22,770 nt of DNA from Chitinophaga pinensis. Lineage in GTDB: Bacteria > Bacteroidota > Bacteroidia > SXHM01. Positions 7,909 to 14,041 of this stretch are shown piece by piece. The stretch spans positions 1 to 22,770 of the forward strand of contig CAMDBK010000015.1 in the NCBI GenBank assembly GCA_945889235.1. Direction: 5' to 3'. Both the position numbers and the translations under genes were made by a program. Position 1 is the first letter of the stretch, and the number at the start of each line of letters is the position of its first letter. Under the pieces are notes generated by a model. It ran no database searches, was not told where the DNA came from, and worked only from the letters and a program-made list of their open reading frames with translations.

Positions 7909-8947
7909 CAAATTTCCGGTTGGCGTAATTGGTGCCGGTGTGTTTGGAACAGCGGTTGCAAATCTTTTGGCCGAAAACCGTGATGTAATCCTTTACAGTC
8001 GCAGAAAAGAAGTGATGGATACTATTTTGTCAAAACGCGTAAACCGCGGACAAACTATGAATCCGCGCATAAAGCCAACAAATAGAATTGAAGATATTAC
8101 TTCATCCTGTACGCTTATTTTCCCTGTGGTTTCTTCATCAAGTTTCAGGGAAATGATAAAGAATTTTTCACCGTATCTGCGCCCCGACCATATTTTAATT
8201 CATGGAACAAAAGGCCTTGATGTGCGCCTGAAAGAAGGTGAAACTCTGAACGAAAAAACTTTTCTTAACCGCAAAATGATTCGCACCATGAGCGAAATTA
8301 TTTTGCAGGAAACAGAAGTAATGCGTGTGGGTTGCCTTGCAGGGCCTAACCTTGCGAGTGAAATAGCTTTAGGACAACCGGCTGCATCTGTTCTTGCCAG
8401 TCGCTTTGATGAGGTAATTCGTGAAGGACAAAAAGCGTTGCGCAGTTCACGGTTTCAGGTTTTTGGCAACCATGATATAACCGGAGTTGAGTTGGCTGGC
8501 GTTCTTAAAAATGTAATTGCCATTGCCTCGGGTGCATTAAGCGGATTGGGTTATGGTGAAAATGCCCGTGCATTGCTTATCAGCCGCGGAATGGTGGAAA
8601 TGGTTCACATCGGTAAACTGATGGGAGGGGAGCCAAAAGCGTTTTTTGGTTTAGCCGGAGTTGGTGATTTGATTGCCACTTGTTCCAGTGAAAAAAGCCG
8701 CAACTTCACTGTTGGTTTTCGTTTGGCAAAAGGTGAAAAGATTGAAGATATTCTGCGCAGTATGGATGAGGTTGCTGAAGGCGTGAACACCGTAAGAGTT
8801 ACCAATGCGTTTATCCGCAGCGCAAAAACCCGCGCCCCAATGACCGAAACAATTTACAAATGTCTTTTCAGCGGAATGACGGTGAAAGAGGGGGTTGATT
8901 ACCTCATGAACCTGCCTCTTGGAACAGATTTAGATTATTTCTTTTGA
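7886..8947 (+). CDS. gpsA: NAD(P)-dependent glycerol-3-phosphate dehydrogenase
   Basis: GpsA reduces dihydroxyacetone phosphate to sn-glycerol-3-phosphate, the backbone for phospholipids. The 353-residue protein has the N-terminal Rossmann motif GVIGAGVFGTAVA (G16, G18, G21), followed by YSRR, which is compatible with NADP binding. It has HGTKGLD with K109, AGPNLASE (152-159), the substrate-site lysine K208 in GVLKNVIAIASG, and AGVGDLIATCSS (257-268) with SRN after it. The C-terminal helical domain is complete. The start overlaps the acyltransferase gene by 23 bases in another frame, so the two are almost surely co-translated and the product is handed to the neighbouring enzyme. Only six bases separate its stop from the convergent ParE gene, leaving no room for an independent terminator. 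Confidence 0.96.
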   Translation: MDSQNTSDKFPVGVIGAGVFGTAVANLLAENRDVILYSRRKEVMDTILSKRVNRGQTMNPRIKPTNRIEDITSSCTLIFPVVSSSSFREMIKNFSPYLRPDHILIHGTKGLDVRLKEGETLNEKTFLNRKMIRTMSEIILQETEVMRVGCLAGPNLASEIALGQPAASVLASRFDEVIREGQKALRSSRFQVFGNHDITGVELAGVLKNVIAIASGALSGLGYGENARALLISRGMVEMVHIGKLMGGEPKAFFGLAGVGDLIATCSSEKSRNFTVGFRLAKGEKIEDILRSMDEVAEGVNTVRVTNAFIRSAKTRAPMTETIYKCLFSGMTVKEGVDYLMNLPLGTDLDYFF

Positions 8948-8953
8948 AGTAAC

Positions 8954-9277
8954 TTAACCACCGTTTTCTTTAACCCAGTGACTATCCGGTTCTAAGGAGT
9001 AGTGAATGCAGCCTAAAACAACAATTGATTGTTGCTCTTCATTAATTGTAAAATGAATCATAAAAGGATATTTTTTTAAAGGCAAACAACGAATTTCATC
9101 ATACCTGATTTGAAATTGAGGAGTTTTTCTGATTACTTCAAGTGAACGCTTCACGTCTGAATAAAATTTCTTGCCCAGCCCTTTTTGTTGGCGGTTATAC
9201 CATTTTCTAGCTTCACGAATATCATCTCTGAAACGTACTGAAAATGAAAAATGATAAGTAATGCCGGAACTATTCAG
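8954..9277 (-). CDS. ParE/RelE-type toxin with no ATG start
   Basis: The frame encodes a small toxin of the ParE/RelE superfamily, which poison gyrase or cleave mRNA. Read from 9277 it has 107 residues. It shows the alpha-helical RFRDDIREARKWYNRQQ, then GLGKKFYSDVKRSLEVI, then IRCLPLKKYPFMIHF and the final strand IVVLGCIHYSLEPDSHW. This is the full fold, with the basic LPLKKYPFMIHF strand typical of the family. No ATG lies in frame upstream of the domain, because a TAA sits directly before a CTG at 9277. That CTG overlaps the antitoxin stop as CTGA, exactly where ATGA is normal. An ATT at 9262 is the other candidate. A GTG at 9154 would remove the first half of the fold and is unlikely. It is either expressed from a rare start codon or silenced by loss of ATG. 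Confidence 0.75.
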   Translation of the reverse strand: MNSSGITYHFSFSVRFRDDIREARKWYNRQQKGLGKKFYSDVKRSLEVIRKTPQFQIRYDEIRCLPLKKYPFMIHFTINEEQQSIVVLGCIHYSLEPDSHWVKENGG

Positions 9278-9588
9278 TTATCCAGTTCCTTCATCATATC
9301 ATCCCAGGTAAGAAGATGTTCGGGATGCGCTTTGGCATCTGCCAATCTTTTACGAACAATATTTTTATGCCATTCAGGAACAACACTGTCTTCTTCCTGA
9401 ATAATGGTAACATCGGGAATGTGTTTAAATAATTCGAGGAATGAAGTATATAAATTGTTTGGAATACTAATAGTTACCTGCTTCATAAGGCTTTCTGATT
9501 TATTAATTTTATAAACTGTTGCCGGTTCCTTTACCTTTTGAACAGGTTGTTCTTTACCGTATTCTTTGTTGCTACTTTTTTTCTTCAT
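9274..9588 (-). CDS. Antitoxin of the ParE-type module
   Basis: The C-terminal 70 residues resemble small antitoxins that pair with ParE toxins: MKQVTISIPNNLYTSF (a beta strand and amphipathic helix) followed by a helix with IVRKRLADAKAHP and an ending TWDDMMKELDN, the part that usually wraps the toxin. From the ATG at 9588 the protein has 104 residues, including a lysine-rich N-terminal extension of 34 residues not usual for the family. An internal ATG at 9486 would give the classical 70-residue form. I prefer 9588 because a good promoter (9614-9643) predicts transcription from about 9607, just ahead of it. A TTG at 9600 is also in frame. The gene is directly upstream of the toxin and overlaps its candidate CTG start. 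Confidence 0.75.
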   Translation of the reverse strand: MKKKSSNKEYGKEQPVQKVKEPATVYKINKSESLMKQVTISIPNNLYTSFLELFKHIPDVTIIQEEDSVVPEWHKNIVRKRLADAKAHPEHLLTWDDMMKELDN

Positions 9589-9613
9589 GGGGTGAAGCAA
9601 TGTTATTTGAAAA

Positions 9614-9643
9614 CAAATTTACAAATTCTATTTTACTGTCAAA
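9614..9643 (-). promoter_or_regulatory. Promoter of the ParE-type toxin-antitoxin operon
   Basis: On the minus strand TTTG (9643-9640) is followed after 18 bases by TAAATTTG (9621-9614), an exact match to the Bacteroidota -33 TTTG / -7 TAnnTTTG promoter. The start point should fall near 9607, about 19 bases before ATG 9588. Confidence 0.5.
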
Positions 9644-9672
9644 TTCATGCTCCTAAGCAGCAGCCGAATTGA

Positions 9673-10500
9673 TTACCTCAACATAAACTTCACCGGAATG
9701 TGATAGCGCACCGAAACGGTTTGTCCTTTGCAAACACCCGGTTTCCAGTCGGGCATCATACCTATTACACGCTGAGCTTCTTTGTTAAGATTAGAGCCAT
9801 TTGCAACGCCACGTTCAATGGTTACATCTTTTATTTTTCCTGATTTATCAACTACAAAACCAATGTAAACGGTTCCTGTAATTCCGTTTTCTTTTTCAGC
9901 CTGCGGGTATTTTGTTTTCTCGGTTATAAACTCATACATCTTTTCTATTCCGCCCGGAAACATTGGGTTTATATCCACAAAATCAAGAATGGTATCTTCT
10001 TTAAAAGTTACTATTCCTGTTCCTGATTTTTTAGGAACTTCAGGAATATCAATGCTATCGTTGGTTTCAACGCCATCTACTTTTCCGGGTTTCAGTTCAG
10101 TTTGAGTGGGCTGCTTGTCTTCAATACTATCCTTATCGTCAGTAATTATTGGTGCCATAAACTCTGTTCCTTTGGGTGGGGGAGTTGATTTCATCGGTTC
10201 AGTTTTAGCCGGAGGAATTTCTATCGGCTTTAAATCAACTGGAGTAATTATTTCAATCGGTGAATTGATGATTGGAATTTCAACCGGAATAATGTTTTTA
10301 CTGAAGTACTGCGAAAGCTTTAATGATAGCGCACCAAACGCAAGAATGGTTGTAGTAACAAACAAAGCAAAAAATACAGTGCGCGGATATTCCCTGCGAA
10401 TGAAATATGCTCCATAAGCCTGGTTGCGGTTTTCAAAAACAATGTTGTTGCGCACGTTTGAAACAACATTTCCCCACTCGCTGATTAAATTGATTTTCAT
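9673..10500 (-). CDS. TonB-like energy transducer protein
   Basis: TonB proteins pass energy from the inner-membrane proton-driven ExbB-ExbD motor to outer-membrane receptors. The 275-residue protein has a cytoplasmic N-terminus with NRNQAYGAYFIRREYP (25-40), a motif seen in Bacteroidota TonB proteins. One transmembrane helix (41-60) follows, then a proline-rich spacer (about 71-155) that spans the periplasm. The C-terminal TonB domain runs from about 178 to 275: FPGGIEKMYEFI, GTVYIGFVVDKSGKI, DWKPG and the end VRYHIPVKFMLR. No exbB, exbD or TonB-dependent receptor is adjacent, so its receptor partner is unknown. The ATG at 10500 precedes the helix at the expected distance. No TAnnTTTG box was found in the upstream gap. 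Confidence 0.92.
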   Translation of the reverse strand: MKINLISEWGNVVSNVRNNIVFENRNQAYGAYFIRREYPRTVFFALFVTTTILAFGALSLKLSQYFSKNIIPVEIPIINSPIEIITPVDLKPIEIPPAKTEPMKSTPPPKGTEFMAPIITDDKDSIEDKQPTQTELKPGKVDGVETNDSIDIPEVPKKSGTGIVTFKEDTILDFVDINPMFPGGIEKMYEFITEKTKYPQAEKENGITGTVYIGFVVDKSGKIKDVTIERGVANGSNLNKEAQRVIGMMPDWKPGVCKGQTVSVRYHIPVKFMLR

Positions 10501-10646
10501 GGTTTTGTTTTTTTTAGGATTAATAATGTGAGACCTTTAGTATGATAACGGAGAACTTTTGATTTTATTGTGTGCTCCGGTTTTAAGATGAAAATGCAAG
10601 AGGATTTCCATAATGATTATGAAAATAAAGCAGAATTGAAAAGATG

Positions 10647-10769
10647 TTGTCATTCTGAGGATGGTGACAACGTGGCTGCTATCACCCTGAGCGTAGTCGA
10701 AGGGCTTTATAAACAGCCATTTTGTGGTGCTTCGACTACGCTCAGCATGACAGCCGTGCTCAGGGTGAC
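10647..10769. repeat. Compound dispersed palindrome, copy 2 of the REP-like element
   Basis: The main arms are tcaccctgagcgtagtcgaag at 10682-10702 (first 20 shown elsewhere as the core) and its inverse at 10730-10750, pairing at 19 of 21 positions. A third segment, gctcagggtga (10758-10768), is a perfect inverse of 10682-10692, so two alternative hairpins compete for one left arm. A smaller palindrome (ttgtca ... tgacaa) lies at 10647-10670. The element shares its core with 627-690. It fills the 285-base gap between the TonB start and the TrmH stop, which holds no gene; a 92-codon open frame across it is a by-product of the repeat. Confidence 0.8.
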
Positions 10770-10785
10770 AGAATACAGCCGTGGT

Positions 10786-11541
10786 TTAATTAGTTCTTCT
10801 TCGGAACTCAGAACAAACAATTGCTGTTGCCAGTGCAGCATTCAGTGATTCGGCAGAGCCTGAAGCGTAAGAAGGAATTAAAAGTTTCAGGTCAATAATA
10901 GAAAGCAAATCCTGTGATACACCATGACTTTCACTGCCAATTACAATCAATCCGTTTGAAGATAAATCCGATTTGTAAGTATTCTTTCCGTCTAAAGTTG
11001 TAGCGTAAACAGGAATTCGTTTTGCGTTAAAACCAGCAACAATTTTTTTCAAATCAGCATAAATAATGCGCGTGCTGAACAATGCACCCATTGAAGACTG
11101 AACAACTTTTGCATTCCATGCATCAACCGTATTTTCAGAGCAGATAATGGTTTCAATCCCAAACCACGCAGCCGTTCGGATAATGGTTCCCAGATTTCCG
11201 GGGTCATTGATTCCGTCTAACGCGAGTGAAAGTTTATTCTGAGAATTTTCAAAATTGAATTCAACTTTAGGAATAGAAGCAACGGCTAAAACCTTGTTGG
11301 GCGTTTCTAAGCTGCTGATTTTTTGCAGTTGAATTTCGGTGATAACAGTTGGTGCAACTTTAGAAAACGTACTTAGTTCGTTCGCTGTTTCTTCCAGACA
11401 ATAAACGGCAGAAACAGAATAATCAGACTTCAAAAATTCTTTCACCACTTTAATTCCTTCAACAATGAACTGTTGATGTTCAGTGCGGAATTTCTTCTGC
11501 TTTAACGAAATGATATGTTTAATTTGTGAATTGGTAAGCAC
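10786..11541 (-). CDS. TrmH/SpoU-family RNA 2'-O-methyltransferase
   Basis: This protein methylates a ribose 2'-hydroxyl in tRNA or rRNA using SAM, through the knotted SPOUT fold. The 251-residue product begins with a substrate-binding domain (IKHIISLKQKKFR and FIVEGIKVVKE within about 1-95). The three SpoU motifs follow. Motif 1 is NDPGNLGTIIRTAAWFG (112-128) with N112 and R122, motif 2 is IVIGSESHGVS (199-209), and motif 3 is IPSYASGSAESLNAALATAI (222-241). The start is a GTG at 11541; no ATG fits, and the N-terminal sequence agrees with relatives of RlmB/TrmH. The -7 box TAGCTTTG ends only five bases before this GTG, so the transcript is probably leaderless or nearly so. It is divergent from the BamA-like gene. 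The exact RNA target cannot be deduced. Confidence 0.92.
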   Translation of the reverse strand: MLTNSQIKHIISLKQKKFRTEHQQFIVEGIKVVKEFLKSDYSVSAVYCLEETANELSTFSKVAPTVITEIQLQKISSLETPNKVLAVASIPKVEFNFENSQNKLSLALDGINDPGNLGTIIRTAAWFGIETIICSENTVDAWNAKVVQSSMGALFSTRIIYADLKKIVAGFNAKRIPVYATTLDGKNTYKSDLSSNGLIVIGSESHGVSQDLLSIIDLKLLIPSYASGSAESLNAALATAIVCSEFRRRTN

Positions 11542-11561
11542 AGCGCAAAGCTATACTTTTG
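11531..11561 (+). promoter_or_regulatory. Promoter of the BamA/TamA-like gene
   Basis: TTG at 11531-11533 and TACTTTTG at 11554-11561 are separated by 20 bases and match the Bacteroidota -33/-7 promoter. Transcription should start near 11568, about 29 bases ahead of the first possible TTG start codon. The -33 lies inside the divergent TrmH coding region. Confidence 0.45.
11546..11553 (-). promoter_or_regulatory. -7 box for the TrmH-family gene
   Basis: The minus strand reads TAGCTTTG, an exact TAnnTTTG match, five bases before the GTG at 11541. The predicted start point falls on or very near the start codon. No TTG is seen at -33 spacing. The box abuts the plus-strand -7 box at 11554-11561. 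Confidence 0.4.
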
Positions 11562-11590
11562 GGCTGATTGTTGTAAGGTGCTTCAGTAAA

Positions 11591-11691
11591 TAGAAATTGG
11601 TAAATAGAAATCAGAAATTGGAAAAAACTTCACTGCTGCGTCCTGCGTCCTGCTTCTTACTTCTTGCTTCCTATTTGCTGCTTTCTTCCTG
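11591..11691. repeat. Low-complexity repeat DNA forming the 5' end of the BamA-like gene
   Basis: Two blocks of simple repeat stand side by side. The purine-rich block 11591-11621 repeats tagaaattgg and close variants. The pyrimidine-rich block 11639-11691 repeats cgtcctg, cttcttact and ttcttgcttcc units. Blocks like these are typical of dispersed intergenic filler in Bacteroidota. Here they run in frame into the gene and encode the whole signal peptide up to the lipobox cysteine codon at 11690. Confidence 0.6.
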
Positions 11692-14038
11692 TGGTGCTAC
11701 ACGAAAACTTACCGATGGTGAATTTTTGCTGGTAAAAAATAAAATTGAAGTCGACAGCGGAAAAGTGAATAAAGAAGATCTGGGTAAATATATCCGCCAG
11801 AAACCAAACCGGAAAATTGTTGGTTTTATCCGTTTCCACCTTTGGGTTTACAATTTGGTTGACCTTGATAAAGTAGAAGCAAGAAAAAAAGAACTCAGAG
11901 AAAAGCGTGAACTTAAAAATCAAAAACGTATTGCTAAAAACAAAGAACCAAAAGATACACGCAGAAGCTTTGGTGAGTGGATGTTGAGCATTGGCGAGGC
12001 ACCAGTAATTTTAGATTCAACGCTTACACTCAGCACGCACAAACAATTTGAAAATTACCTGAAGAACAAAGGCTACTTCAATGCAGAAGTGTCGGACACC
12101 GTTGAGTATAAAAGAAAAAAAGCAGTAGTATCTTACTTCATTAAACCACACCTGCCTTACACGGTAAAAAACATTGTTTACACGATTTATAATCCTGAGT
12201 TAAGTCAGATAATATCAAGCGCAGATGTACAAAATTCGTTGTTGAAACCCGGGATGAATTATGATGTAGATATTCTGCAAAAAGAGCGTGAACGCATTTC
12301 AAAAGAATTGAAGAACAGAGGCTATTACTTTTTTGCAGCCGATAATATTGTTTTTCAGGCTGACACCGGTGTTGGAATCAGAGAGGTGGAAATTACCATG
12401 ATGATAAGAAGCAATATGGAGAAAGATTTCGGAAGGCCTGATACCACAATAGAACCCAAGGAATTTACAAAATATCAGCTGGGTAAAATTTTTATAAATA
12501 CTGAGTTTTATCCTAAAAACAGTTTGGTTATTCCTTATGATACATTAGTGTTTAACAAGTATTCACTTGCTTACAGAAAAAAATGGACAATTGATCCGAA
12601 AATAGTGATGAGTTCAATCTTTTTTAAAGAAGGTGAACTCTATGAAGCCAAAAACCTTGAGAATACCTACAAACAGTTGTCGAGTCTCAAAATTTATAAA
12701 TTCATAAATATAAATTTTGAAGAAAAAAATGACAAATCACTTGATTGCCATGTACAGCTTACACCCGCACCACGACAGTCATTTTCTATTGAAGCACAGG
12801 GTACAAATACCGGTGGTTTTCCGGGACTTTTTGCTGATGTTATTTATCAGAATAAAAATATTTTCAAAGGTGCCGAAACATTTGAGATACGAATAAAAGG
12901 CGGTTTGGAATCACAAGTGGTTTTTGATAACAGTGAAGATGAAAAAACTCCTATTTTCAATACGTTGCAGATAAGTCCGGAAGCTTCGCTTACAATTCCC
13001 CGCTTTTTATTCCCCTTTAAAATTGTGAAGATTTCAAAATATTTTCGTCCGCAAACAAAATTTAAACTGGCGTATGATTTTCAACAGCGTCCTGATTTTA
13101 CGCGAACTATTTTTCGCACCACCTTTGGTTATGACTGGCGCGAAACAGCCCAAAAGCGCTGGACTGCAAACCCGATTGAAATAAATTTTGTAAGCATTCC
13201 TACTGAAAAACAAAGCGCTGCATTTCAGGAAAGAATAAATGGTATAAATGATAAGCTCCTAAAAAACACGTTCATTTCTCACATCACCAGTTCAGGTGTT
13301 TATTCCTATACCTTCAATAATCAGGATGTAAATAAAGTTAAGAATTTTACTTTTTTACGTGCCAGTGTTGAGTTTTCAGGTAATGTACCCTGGCTGATAA
13401 GTAGCATTTCAGGAGCCCCGAAAAATGAAAATGGAAGTTACACGGTTTTTAAAACACCGTATGCGCAATACATAAAATTTGATTTTGATATCAGGCGCTA
13501 TTTTGCAATTAACAAACGCAGTACGTTTGTGATGCGGCTTGCAGCAGGCAGAGGAACGCCTTACGGAAATCTTTATGTGTTGCCATATGAAGCCAGTTTT
13601 TTTGGTGGAGGTGCTAACGGAATCCGTGCTTGGAGAGCCCGAAGGCTTGGCCCCGGCTCTTATCCCGATGTGTTGCAAAGTTCAATTGACCAGTTTGGAG
13701 ATATGAAACTGGAGATGAATGCTGAATACCGTTTTGATATTTATAAATATTTTAAAATGGCTGTATTTGCTGATGCAGGAAACATTTGGCTCATCCATAA
13801 AGATATTAATCGCCCCGGAGCAGAAATGGACATAAAACGCTTTTACAAAGAAATTGCGCTGGGTGGGGGAGTGGGAGCCCGACTGGATTTTAATTTTTTC
13901 ATTATCCGTTTAGATGCCGCTTATCCGCTATACAACCCCGGATTACCTGAAGCCGGTAATCAGCGGTGGATTGGTGTCAGCGAACCGATTTTGATGAAAC
14001 GGGTAGTGTTTAATTTAGGTATAGGATATCCTTTTTAA
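11597..14038 (+). CDS. BamA/TamA-family outer-membrane protein, lipoprotein form
   Basis: This is a large outer-membrane beta-barrel protein of the Omp85 (BamA/TamA) superfamily, which inserts or translocates proteins at the outer membrane. From the TTG at 11597 it has 813 residues. A hydrophobic leader ends in the lipobox LSSC, with the lipidated cysteine at C32. GATRKLTDGEFLLVKNKIEV follows, as usual in the phylum's lipoprotein-type members. POTRA-like repeats cover roughly 40-400. The C-terminal barrel carries GGGANGIRAWRARRLGPGS (around 670-690), equivalent to the conserved loop-6 VRGF/Y motif, and ends in an aromatic residue (GIGYPF). No ATG precedes the lipobox; a second TTG at 11618 would give a tighter 24-residue leader before the cysteine. 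The leader is encoded by repeat DNA. The permease gene follows after three bases. Confidence 0.9.
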   Translation: MVNRNQKLEKTSLLRPASCFLLLASYLLLSSCGATRKLTDGEFLLVKNKIEVDSGKVNKEDLGKYIRQKPNRKIVGFIRFHLWVYNLVDLDKVEARKKELREKRELKNQKRIAKNKEPKDTRRSFGEWMLSIGEAPVILDSTLTLSTHKQFENYLKNKGYFNAEVSDTVEYKRKKAVVSYFIKPHLPYTVKNIVYTIYNPELSQIISSADVQNSLLKPGMNYDVDILQKERERISKELKNRGYYFFAADNIVFQADTGVGIREVEITMMIRSNMEKDFGRPDTTIEPKEFTKYQLGKIFINTEFYPKNSLVIPYDTLVFNKYSLAYRKKWTIDPKIVMSSIFFKEGELYEAKNLENTYKQLSSLKIYKFININFEEKNDKSLDCHVQLTPAPRQSFSIEAQGTNTGGFPGLFADVIYQNKNIFKGAETFEIRIKGGLESQVVFDNSEDEKTPIFNTLQISPEASLTIPRFLFPFKIVKISKYFRPQTKFKLAYDFQQRPDFTRTIFRTTFGYDWRETAQKRWTANPIEINFVSIPTEKQSAAFQERINGINDKLLKNTFISHITSSGVYSYTFNNQDVNKVKNFTFLRASVEFSGNVPWLISSISGAPKNENGSYTVFKTPYAQYIKFDFDIRRYFAINKRSTFVMRLAAGRGTPYGNLYVLPYEASFFGGGANGIRAWRARRLGPGSYPDVLQSSIDQFGDMKLEMNAEYRFDIYKYFKMAVFADAGNIWLIHKDINRPGAEMDIKRFYKEIALGGGVGARLDFNFFIIRLDAAYPLYNPGLPEAGNQRWIGVSEPILMKRVVFNLGIGYPF

Positions 14039-14041
14039 AAA

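Noticed and set aside
9152..9154. GTG at 9154 as start of the ParE-type toxin.
   Set aside because: It would give 66 residues without the first strand and helices; the upstream in-frame sequence clearly encodes that part of the fold.
10570..10848. A 92-codon plus-strand open frame in the TonB-TrmH gap.
   Set aside because: It runs through the compound palindrome and into the TrmH coding region on the other strand; its composition follows the repeat and it shows no protein pattern.
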